Assembly: GCA_020466095.1 (NCBI GenBank) | Contig: CM035807.1 | Span: 7,264,240 to 7,328,239 of the forward strand | Direction of reading: 5' to 3' | Length of the DNA: 64,000 nucleotides | DNA from: Chlorops oryzae | Lineage: Eukaryota; Arthropoda; Insecta; Diptera; Chloropidae | Part shown: in pieces, positions 12,215 to 21,156 of the stretch | Numbering within the stretch: the stretch's first letter is position 1 | Layout: every line of letters starts with the position of its first letter | Program-made: the position numbers and the translations under genes | Notes under the pieces: model-generated | What the model saw: only the letters and a program-made list of their open reading frames with translations | What the model was told of the DNA's origin: nothing | The model's database searches: none

Positions 12215-12276
12215 TACACTGAGAAAAAAATGTTTACAAAAGTAAAATGGAAATTTTAAAAGTTTTTTTCAGTGTA
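12215..12276. mobile_element. 62-bp palindromic mini-MITE
   Basis: Starts TACACTGAGAAAAAAATG and ends TTTTTTTCAGTGTA. The 14-16 bp ends are inverted copies, leaving only about 30 bp of interior. The end sequence is close to that of the MITE at 54412-54652 (TACACTCAAAAAAAT). Confidence 0.65.
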
Positions 12277-12964
12277 TTTCTGGCCCTACACCACTCCTTA
12301 AATATGATTAGAAAATTCCTCAAGGAATTCTCTTTTACGAAAAAAAAATTCATTAAATTCGGAAGTATATTTTTTGAGATATTTACAAATAAGTAAGCGA
12401 ACACTAATCAGAGTTCAGAAATATGAATGGCATTGAGAGTTCATTTTCACGGCATTCCATTGTTCCTTAGCACGTTAATTTTTTTTAAATTGTAGAGGCG
12501 AGGGTTGTAGGTTAAGACGGTTTAAGTTTTTAGGCATATTTTAGTTTGAAAGGTACTTTTTGGGAGTAAAACTCTACCTTACCTACTCTGATCAACTCTA
12601 TAAAGAAGAAATGTTTATAATCAAAAATAACCTTCAAAACGACATAGTCGAATTTTTTATTCGAGTATTTTTGATTATTTTTAGTAATCCCAAGTAATCA
12701 TGATTACAACCTAATTATTAACTTGCAATCGTAATGAATGACAAATCAGAAATTCCTCACAATTTCATTGTCACGCTTTTCGTAAAAGTCGGAGAAGTTA
12801 AGGGGAAGCTATAATCGCTTAAAGTGGAGAAAAAATTGTCGCAAGTTTAGTTTCTCCTACAAACTAATACAGGAGTAATTGTCCCCCGTATTGCGTATGG
12901 CCTATCGTGTGTGTTCGTTGATATCACGATGCCTTTTGCCTGCATTTAAGTAAATCTTGAGGCT
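12277..12964. other. Gene-free stretch upstream of the candidate promoter
   Basis: AT-rich with no exon. GC rises from about 12880 toward the promoter at 12965. Confidence 0.55.
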
Positions 12965-12999
12965 TCAGTCTTTTTCAGTGCGCGCAGGTGTTCGGTCGT
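12965..12999 (+). promoter_or_regulatory. Inr + DPE core promoter (TATA-less)
   Basis: TCAGTC at 12965-12970 fits the fly initiator TCAKTY, with A+1 at 12967. GGTCGT at 12994-12999 fits the downstream promoter element RGWYVT and lies exactly at +28 to +33, the spacing required for TFIID contact. No TATA box is seen 30 bp upstream. Caution: TTTTTCAG at 12971-12978 could instead be a splice acceptor. Confidence 0.5.
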
Positions 13000-13115
13000 C
13001 GGTTTTCGAAAGTCTCGGTTCGCGGATCGCAGAGTGTTTTTGTGCATACGAGTGAAAAGAAGAAGTCGTTTGGCTTATGCGTATCGAACAGCATCGTGTA
13101 CAATATGTTCGTAAG
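12967..13115 (+). other. Candidate first exon
   Basis: A GC-rich segment runs from the initiator to a consensus donor, AAG|GTGAGT (intron from 13116). Most of it would be 5' UTR. An ATG at 13077 gives 13 codons (MRIEQHRVQYVRK) up to the donor in phase 0, but its context (GCTTATGC) is weak. The 101-codon read-through frame is intronic and T-rich. If TTTTTCAG at 12971-12978 is an acceptor, this is an internal exon from 12979. The downstream exon was not identified, so the gene is unknown. Confidence 0.4.
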
Positions 13116-13792
13116 GTGAGTCACTTGTTTTTTATTTCTGTTAATCCTTTGGTTTACTTTAATGACGAAAATGAAAAGATATTCCAATTGCAATCGGATG
13201 TTCATGCAAATCATTTGAATTTCACCATGTCCCGCTATGTCTTTTTTGCACACATACTCAATTTATTGAACAGCTACTGTTGTCATCTTCGCTTGTCAGA
13301 AGAGAGGCAATTTGAAAAAAATTTGCTCTCCCATGCTTTCCATCTTTGCTGCGGTCAAACCGCTTTGGTTTTTTTGGATTAGTATTTTGTATAAATATTA
13401 GTTTCAATACATTTTGGTATGCACTCCACCCCTGCACAAATCTGCTTGCCGTTCAATGACAAAAAATGATCTAGTGAAGGAAACAATGCTTGTAAAACAA
13501 AGCGAGCGATTTAAATGCTTTGCTTTTGAATCAAGAGAGAGATAGAGAGAGAGCGTGTACTGTATGCATTTTGTTTTTGCAAAGCAAATACTGATATATG
13601 CTTGCTCACTACAAAGCTTCTTCTGCTTTGCTTTTTCAAAACGAAAACCACGCGTTCCTTTATATTTCAATGCGTGCACTAAACCATTTGATATTTTATA
13701 GTTGGTTTTCTTAGGTTTTTGTTGTTGTATTTTTCTGTGAATGCACGCATCGTATGCCTTTTATTGTTTTGTTTACTTTTGTTATACCCGAC
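13116..13792. other. Probable intron sequence
   Basis: Follows the donor at 13116. It is T-rich, with a short GA run near 13534-13551 and no coding exon recognised. Confidence 0.45.
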
Positions 13793-13942
13793 ACTCTCTG
13801 TGTCGAGGGTATATTGCGTTGGTGAGGTTGTGTGTAACACCCAGAACCAGTCGAGATAGACCATACAAAATATATATATAGAAATGATCAGCGTCACCAG
13901 GAGATTCGATTTAGACATGTCCGTCTATCTGTCCGTCTGTCC

Positions 13943-14041
<99 letters not shown>

Positions 14042-14460
14042 CTTCTGTCTGTATACAGTTATCTTATCGAAGGAGTCGAGCTATCTTTACGAAAATTGGT
14101 ATGCTAGCTCACGGCGACATGAGTAAGAACAAGTTCGAGAATGGACCCGATCGGACCATTTTTAGGGGTACCACCAGTACGAGGGTCTGTCACAAAAATC
14201 CCAAAGCTGCCCCAAAATCAGACTTTCTCAATAAATTTCAATATAAGAATTTCAGCGTACATTTAAGCCTCCGATTAGAATTCCAAAAATTTGGAAAAAG
14301 GGGCGTGGCAAAGAGGCGGTTTTCACAAAGAAATCGAACAAAAGTTGGTATATGGGGCTCCTTATGGCCTTAAACCCCTTTTGAATATTCTTTCTGAATG
14401 AGTCGGTTTCTTAGGCGTGCTTTAAAAATGCTCGCCTGACTATAACACCCTTAGTTGTTT
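13793..14460 (+). mobile_element. DINE-1/Helentron-like element, copy 1
   Basis: Begins with a hairpin TATACCC-GACAC…GTGTC-GAGGGTATA. Then come TAACACCCAGAACCAGTCGA and GATCAGCGTCACCAGGAGA, a CTGT/CCGT tract, CAGTTATCTTATCGAAGGAG, CCCGATCGGACCATTTTTAG, GGGCGTGGCA, and the end GCCTGACTATAACACCCTTA. The order and the core GATCA-x-CGTCACCAGGAG match the DINE-1 (INE-1) class of Drosophila. There are no coding genes. The left arm of the 3' hairpin is lost in this copy. Confidence 0.8.
13925..14052 (+). repeat. (CTGT)n microsatellite inside DINE copy 1
   Basis: About 30 units of CTGT with CCGT variants. The other copies carry only 6-8 units, so this is a local expansion of the element's own tetramer tract. 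Confidence 0.95.
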
Positions 14461-14607
14461 TTGGCCGTTTGTTTCGGTTTCGGTTTCGTGTCGTTTCGTT
14501 TGATCCGGTTTGCACGCAGCGTTAGTAGGCATTGCTATTTAAGAAAATTTTTGTGGCATAAGAACCTTGTGTTTTCTTATTTTCATTCAGCGCTTTGAAT
14601 TTCAAGG

Positions 14608-14680
14608 GGTCCTGTGGCGCAATGGATAACGCGTCTGACTACGGATCAGAAGATTCCAGGTTCGACTCCTGGCAGGATCG
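14608..14680 (+). tRNA. tRNA-Arg (anticodon ACG)
   Basis: A 73-nt gene folds as a full cloverleaf. The acceptor GGTCCTG (14608-14614) pairs with CAGGATC (14673-14679), with discriminator G. The anticodon loop CTACGGA has ACG at 14641-14643, flanked by the TCTGA/TCAGA stem. A-box TGGCGCAATGG and B-box GGTTCGACTCC are intact. It has no intron and no encoded CCA. It decodes CGN arginine codons (inosine at position 34) in cytosolic translation. It appears fully functional and isolated, transcribed by Pol III and followed by a T run. Confidence 0.98.
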
Positions 14681-14688
14681 TGCCGGTA

Positions 14689-14706
14689 TTTTTTTTTTTT
14701 TTTTTT
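14689..14706 (+). terminator. Pol III terminator of tRNA-Arg
   Basis: A run of 18 T begins 9 nt after the tRNA 3' end. This is the standard Pol III stop signal, much longer than the 4-6 T needed. Confidence 0.9.
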
Positions 14707-14949
14707 CTTCAAAAATACCGCACGAATTTTTATAATTGAAATCATTCGTAAAATTCATTCGAATTCCTGCGTTAAGTAAACGAAACAATAAAAAAATTTT
14801 GTCTCCAAAAAATTTGACTTTAATAAATTTTTGTCGTCTCAATTTTTATTTTCACAAACATATTTTGAAAAATACTGCAAAAGTTTTTCATAGAGGGCCT
14901 CCATGGAAATTTATATTTATATTGGGCGTTATTTTTACATAAGACATCT

Positions 14950-15100
14950 GGACTTTGACCTCGTTGAGCACCCCCTAAATGATGTCCGATCGATCTAAAT
15001 CTTTCCATTTCCCCTTTCTGTTGCCCTCTACTAAATTTTGAGGGGGTGACTCGCAAAATTAAACGAACTTAGCAAATTTGGACCACCCTAATGTACATAT
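14950..15100 (-). repeat. Dispersed repeat, copy B of an inverted pair
   Basis: Reverse complement of the block order at 11935-12115 (GGTGGTCCAAATTTG, GCGAGTCACCCCCTCAAAAT, TAGTAGAGGGCAACAGAAAG, GAGGTCAAAGTCCAGA). It includes about 30 bp (GATCGATCGGACATCATTTA) missing in copy A. Confidence 0.75.
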
Positions 15101-16112
15101 ACATATATGGGTGACCTTAAAAAAACAATCGCAAAATATTTTCCAATTCAAAATTCCGCATTTTATTGCATTCTTTGCGTGCATATACATATATAAATAT
15201 ATATATAAACATACGAACAAGAGGAAATTGCAATGATGTGATAAAAGCCGTTGTCACCATAACCGTCAACGTCATCCCCATTGTCATCGACATGGAAATC
15301 GCTAAAACGATTTACACGCGTATATATGACACTTATCTGTCGATGGCGAGCACTATCTAACGCTGGTATCTGCATATTTAAGCATTTGCATATTCATGCG
15401 AGTGTATGCTCCCCTCGGCGTCGGCATTACTCGTCTAATAACATTCGTATTTATTCAATTGCTGCGGCACATTTTCAGTTCAAACGAAAACCAATTTTCG
15501 AATTTTATGAATACCGCGGGAATCTGACAGCTTTGCGTCATATCCACTTTCATCGCATGCATCAAAATGCGGCATGTCATATGCCGATATGCCGATACAC
15601 TCGACCGTATCCACAAAGGCATATGCTTCTCTTATAATGCTATTGATTTGAATGCTTTACGCTTGTAATTCCGGGTCGTGTTGGATTTGTTGTTCAAATT
15701 GTTTTTTGTTCGGGGGTAATATTGATTGTGGGTTTTGTTGTTCCATAAATTTATGCAATTAGATTTCTAATGCGGCGGATTTTAGCTACACATGCTTTTT
15801 TCGAAGCCTACTCGTTTGAAGAGCTTCCAAAAAGATAGGACGAATGTGTGGATGAAGGTGAACTCCGAAGCCTCGAATGGACTCTTAAAAAGCCTATGAT
15901 AATTATAGTTTCATCCCACTTCCTGCTGGAAATCAATCCATGGACCCCAGGTAGGCCTTCGTCAGTGGTTTGATCAGATATTGGGTTGAAAAATATCCGA
16001 AAGGCCTTTAATATTTGAATGGAGTACAGTGGAGATCAGCAGCCCAAGATCTTGTTAATCATCCACTGTTCGCCATGATAATAAGAAGACTCCTTGCAGG
16101 ATATTTGTTGGG
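15101..16112. other. Gene-free stretch
   Basis: TATA/ATAT repeats at about 15182-15205. The 118-codon + frame at 15281-15637 starts at a non-ATG codon and has no splice or family support. Confidence 0.5.
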
Positions 16113-16332
16113 CTTTGGTTACTAAAGAGAAAAGAATAGTTTCACCTTTGGCCACCAGAGTTGGATTAAGACAATTTGCTGCCCTAGTTGCGATTGTGCC
16201 GCTTCAGACAGCAGCCTTATGTTCGCATTTGCATTTCAGAATATGCCGCCCTAAGCTGCTTAAGTAGGAAAATTGTCTTAATCGCCCGTGGCCCCAGATG
16301 TGAAACTATCCTTTTCTCTTCAGTAACCTAAG
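16113..16332. repeat. Foldback inverted repeat, about 65-bp arms
   Basis: The left arm (16113-16177: CTTTGGTTACTAAAGAGAAA, AGAATAGTTTCACC … GATTAAGACAATTT) and right arm (16268-16332) are imperfect inverse complements, around a 90-nt middle that itself has short GCTGCCCTA/GCCGCCCTAAGC repeats. A transcript would form a long hairpin. No transposase and no clear target-site duplication are seen. Confidence 0.8.
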
Positions 16333-17630
16333 ACTCAACAATGATCGTACAACGAGTCAATATCCTATTCCCGTTGAAATTATTGATTAAAAATCATCAG
16401 AATGCCTCACGAAAATATTTCTTATTGTTTTTATAAGGCTGTATAAATGTTGTCATGATATGATTTCTAGAATTTTTATATATAAGTATGTAGTTCTACT
16501 CAAAGAAAGACCCAAATTTCGATGAAATTTGCTGTATATTAACCATGGACTTATAGCTTGGTTCTTACTTTCTATTATAAGAATAGATAAATGAATCAAT
16601 CGAGCCAAGATTATGTGCTGTCGTGCCTCTTCGACCCCTGTTAATTACTGCCTTTCTTAAAAACTGACATTTTATCCATTGAAAGAATGATCAACACCCC
16701 GAAAAAGTCTTTTAAAATCAAAAATAAATGAAACACAGTCAAATTGAAAGACGCAAAAGGACCTTAGGAACATTTAAATGACTAAGCTGGTTTTTAAGAG
16801 TTTCGAACTATGGAGCGCCTAGACTGAACAACCTCCGAAAAAAAGGAGTAAAGGAAATATGAATCATAGGATATATTAATGATCGCAATTACATATTTAA
16901 AAATCTTCTGTAAATAATCTTCATTTGACCTTCATTTGGCCACCGGACTCTTTTACGATTTCCATGAAGAAACCTCCCCGCTAATGTTTTCTTGACAGTT
17001 CTTAGAATTTAAGAAAAAGTACTCCCGTTTGACCCCATACAAAATCCGACAATAACTCTAAAAAATTCATGCATAAAAATTATCAATCCCCTCCTAAATT
17101 ATTTATACGACTTGGATGAAAAGCAAACCATTATCAGAGTGCAATCGTAAACAAAGCCAACAGTTTTATGGCCTCAAAAAAAAAAAAATATTGATTATAA
17201 TTAAGAACTAATTCTTTTATTTCGAGCTTCCAACTGAATGAGAGAAATCCAGAACAAAACAAAAAAAAAAAAAGATAAAGATATGTAAAAGAGGCATTTA
17301 AAATCGATTTATAGACTTTAATTCTCTGCGGTCACATAACTTCGAACGCTATTGTTAAATAGCTTAGAAAAAGAATTCTTAAAGCCATTCACATTTGATT
17401 TTTTCGACTTTCCAAAAAGGCGCAAAAAACTTCAAAACCATTTAAAATTAATGAAAAATGTTCGAGAAAGAAAGAATTTGTCAACTTTGTCCCGACCTTC
17501 CGAATAACGTTTTTCGACTTCGACTCCATAAAATCATTCGTTCATTATTTATGACCAACAAAAACAAAAAAGGAAAAGGAAAAGAAAAAACTTGTACCTC
17601 GTTCCTTTGGCTACAATAAATTTGTCTTAC
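16333..17630. other. Gene-free AT-rich stretch
   Basis: No supported exon. Poly-A runs lie at about 17176-17188 and 17260-17272. On the minus strand it would be intron downstream of the donor at 17630. Confidence 0.5.
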
Positions 17631-17860
17631 CACAAGCGATTTCACACCTTCCGAGAGCTCCATTTAAAATGCAATTCATGTCAATAAAAACACGAAACAC
17701 TGCAAATGAATCAACAAATCATAAAATAACAATTTTATTAAGACGTAATAGACCCGAAAAGCGCAACCCCCTCGTTCGACTCACGACGACAAAACGACGA
17801 ACGACGATGACGACGACCAACAAGAGTACTCGAGTCCCGAAATCACATTCAATATGTTGT
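17631..17860 (-). other. Candidate minus-strand spliced leader (two exons, 85-nt intron)
   Basis: On the minus strand an upstream exon ends at 17785 with donor GTC|GTGAGT. The 85-nt intron (17784-17700) has a CTTAAT branch-like site and a good acceptor, GATTCATTTGCAG. The next exon (17699-17631) ends in GTG|GTAAGA. It contains ATG at 17663 in good context (TAAATGG), giving 11 codons (MELSEGVKSLV) in phase 0. A second ATG at 17679 opens MNCILNGALGRCEIAC in phase 1. The intron size, branch site and both junctions agree with a fly small intron. The upstream exon edge (set at 17860) is a guess. A further donor, CGC|GTGAGT, at 18625 on the same strand may end an earlier exon. The gene is unidentified. 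Confidence 0.45.
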
Positions 17861-18388
17861 TAAATGAAAAATTTCGAGAGTTCATAAAATGCCGAGAGTG
17901 TGTAAATTATTTTAGATGCGAAGAAAAGAAAAACAAAAAACAAAAGGAACACGTTGAGTAAAGTATCCTTCGGGAAAAGGCGGGGGAAAAAACAAAAAAA
18001 AAAAAAAAAAACAAAATACGAAACCGAACGAAAGAAAGAAACACGAACTTAAATGCCATAATCGAGCGCAGTAAATCTCTTTGACCAGACTACTTCATGC
18101 CAATGATGCATGTGATGGCTATGGCCAACGTAATGGCGTTGATAGATTTATGGCGCCAAATAAAATGTTATAAAGCAATAATAATAACAACAACAACATG
18201 AGCAGCAGCAGCCACCAGAACCAGGAATCCAGAGCACCAACAACAATCCCGAAAAGAAGATCAACCACAAAATGCGGTATCTTCTAAGTACAAACTGTTT
18301 TAATCGAGAAAAGCAAAGAAGACAACATGTAAGCATTCGCGCGCTGCCCATGCGCAATGTTGGAATGTTGAAAGGCTAAAAGCGCGCG

Positions 18389-18400
18389 TGCGCATGCGCA
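18389..18400. promoter_or_regulatory. Perfect NRF-1/Ewg-type site
   Basis: TGCGCATGCGCA is a 12-bp palindrome matching the consensus of the NRF-1 family (erect wing in flies). It lies in GC-rich sequence with a second CATGCGCA near 18351, between minus-strand splice signals at 18625 and 17785. Confidence 0.5.
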
Positions 18401-18626
18401 AAAGCGGCTGGCTACACTAAGCCACATGGCGTAATTATAATTTCAGCTTTGATAATTAGTCGTCGTGTGGCTATAAAATATTTTCGTGTTATCTTTTTGC
18501 TCCCCCTTTTTTTTTTTTTTTTTGCTTTACGTTCTCATTTGCTTTATTATCTTTGCTCTTGCTTTAGTTGCTTTAGTAGACGCGATAATTTCAAAAAAAA
18601 AAGAAAAAAAGGCTAAACTACTCACG

Positions 18627-19873
18627 CGCATTTGCCTGTGAGCGTTTAAAGATTTATGGTTTGTCGCTTTACAGCTTGAACCGATACGGTCGACAACGAG
18701 CAACACGAACAAAAAAACAAAAAAAAAAAAAAAAAATTTAACAAAAATAGTCCAAAAAAAAAACACAGATTAGTTGCATTTCGTTGACCTGCCAGAAATA
18801 ACGTTAAAATAATTTCGATTTGACTCAAATGTGACAATTCGTTGTCCAGAAAATTGTCAGCCTAGAGCCAGAAAATAAAGGCAACATTCAACATTGTTGT
18901 TGCTGTGTGACAACATTGCTTTTGTTCTTAATTTATGCCCTATCGTCAAGTGTGACATAATTACAAAAACAAAAATCAACCGAAACTATAACAACAACAA
19001 CAACAATATTAGCAATAACAAAAACAACATCAATCGATTGAACGTAAACAAGCGAAAATCCAGCTTAAATGTAAAATTCTATACCATTTCGTTGAGTCAG
19101 TTGAGTTCAGTTCAGCCTTTGAGCTTGTTGTTTGTATGCCGTATGCGTATGCTGTATGCTATGTGTTGTTGTTGCTTTGTTGTTTGTCAATCAAATTTGA
19201 TTACAAACACTGCATAAAATGTCCTAAAGCCAACGCATTTTCGTTGCAAATTGATCTCAGCGGCTTAGTGATTGTAAATCTTATTTAAGCAACTATTGAC
19301 ATGTTGCTTTATTAAGTTGTCAATTTAAGGTTGTCAACGCTATTTTGCCAGTTGATACATCGCTCTGTATCGTTACCTGTTGGCTGTTGTTGTTCTTGTT
19401 GCTATCGCTACTTAAATATCATGCTAAATAGATAAATGAATGATTTATAAATGTATAAATAAATTTAAATATATAAATGTACATTAATTTTTTTTAAATT
19501 AAAATTGACTTTATTAATCAAGGAGTAATTAGATATTGTCCAAGATGTCAATTAGACAACATCTTAAGCATATTATGTTGTCTTTCGTTTGCAAAAAGTC
19601 AGTGTTATTTATTTTTTAATTAATTTTAAATTGTTTGTTTTTTTTTTGAGGGAAAATTATTAACATTTTATTTTTCTCAAAGATTCAACGAGAATTCGCA
19701 TGAGATCCTTTTTCATTTTCGTTCTTGATTTCGAAAGTTTAGTCCACTCTATTTAATGAACATCAAAGTGTCTCGCTCGACAGGCATCACAGCCGCAACA
19801 TTATTTTAATAAAATTGAGAATACGTAATTGCAATCACACGCACTAACATTTCAATTAATATCACAGTAGCAC

Positions 19874-19904
<31 letters not shown>

Positions 19905-20344
19905 TATTGAGCGTCGTCAACCCCGGTCAAGTTGGCTCATCAGAGAGTAAGTTTCGTTAATGGCTTAATGTCTGCGATGGGATGAATATTGCAGAAACTT
20001 AAATGCTATAAAAGTAATCACTATGGCAACACCTTTGGGAATAAAGTAACACGTGATGGAGAGGTTGAAACATTTATACCACTTTATGGATGTATGGCAA
20101 TGTTCATGTATGTATGCATGTATGTACAATGTATGAAGGTGTTTGAACTGAGCTGAAGACTCCATTTTAGGTGGGTGAAAGTTCTTCGGGATGAAATTGG
20201 GTAGGTTTTGCGTCCACCAAAGGATTTTGGATGAAATGAACTATTTAAAAATTTTATCTTTGCAAAGGTGAGGAAAATAAAATCCGTTGAATCACTCGGG
20301 TCAGGACATTCGTATGGAAGAAGAATCTATGTAGAATGTATTTT
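18627..20344. other. Gene-free stretch
   Basis: Poly-A runs near 18720-18735, (CAA)n near 18993-19005, a perfect (TGTA)n at 19876-19906, and a donor-like GA|GTAAGTT near 19946. No coding exon is supported. Confidence 0.5.
19876..19906. repeat. (TGTA)n microsatellite
   Basis: About seven perfect tetramers. Confidence 0.95.
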
Positions 20345-21156
20345 TATACCCGACACACTCTGTGTCAAACCATACAAAATGTATATAAAAATGGTCAGCG
20401 TCACCAGGAGATTCGATTTAGACATGTCCGTCCGTCTGTCTGTCTGTCCGTCTGTCTGTCTGTTTGTATACAGTTATCTTATCGAAGGAGTTGAGCTATC
20501 TTGACAAAATTTGGTATGCGTGCTCACGGTGACATGAGTAAGAACAAGTTCGAGAATGGACCCGATCGGACCATTTTTAGGGGTACCACCAGTACTAGGG
20601 TCTGTTACGAAAATCACAAAACTGCTCTAAAAGCGAAGTTTTTAATGATATTTTGATGAAATTTGATATTTGAACATGTTTAAAGGCAAGTAATACGATT
20701 TCAAAAAATTGGAAAAGTGGGCGTGGCATAAGGGCGTTTTTCAAAGATTGTCTCCTACTCCCGAAATACCAATGGGACTTGAACAAAAATTGGCACGTAT
20801 ACTTCCTTGATAGCCAGTAACGTCCTTCCCAAAAAAATTTTCGATCGGACAATTATTAAGGGTACCTCTAGTACTAGGGTCTGTCACAAAAATCCCAAAA
20901 ATGCCTCAAAATCAGACTTTATTGAAATATTTCAATGAAACTTAGAATTTGAGCATATATATAAGGGTCCGATTAGATTTCCAAAAAAATTTGAAAAGTG
21001 GGCGTGGCAAAAGGGCGGTTTTCATTTAGAAATTTAACAAAAGTCGGTATATGGGGCTCCTTATGCCCTTAAACACCTCTTGATATTAAAAATTATGTGT
21101 CTGTGTCGGGTATTCTATTGTCAGGCTCGCCTGACTATAACACCCTTACTTGTTTT
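20345..21156 (+). mobile_element. DINE-1/Helentron-like element, copy 2
   Basis: Starts TATACCCGACACACTCTGTG. About 60 bp of the 5' part is missing relative to copy 3 (the second half of the 5' hairpin and the CAGAACCAGTCGAG block). It keeps GTCAGCGTCACCAGGAGA, the CCGT/CTGT tract, two GGGCGTGGCA blocks, and a complete 3' hairpin GTCAGGC-TC-GCCTGAC (21120-21135), followed by TATAACACCCTTACTTGTTT. A 'GGGTACC…AGTACTAGGGTCTGT' block occurs twice (about 20580 and 20860), an internal duplication. Confidence 0.8.

Noticed and set aside
13077..13382. 101-codon + frame starting at the 12967 exon
   Set aside because: It runs through a consensus donor (13116) into T-rich intron-like sequence; only the first 13 codons could be exonic.
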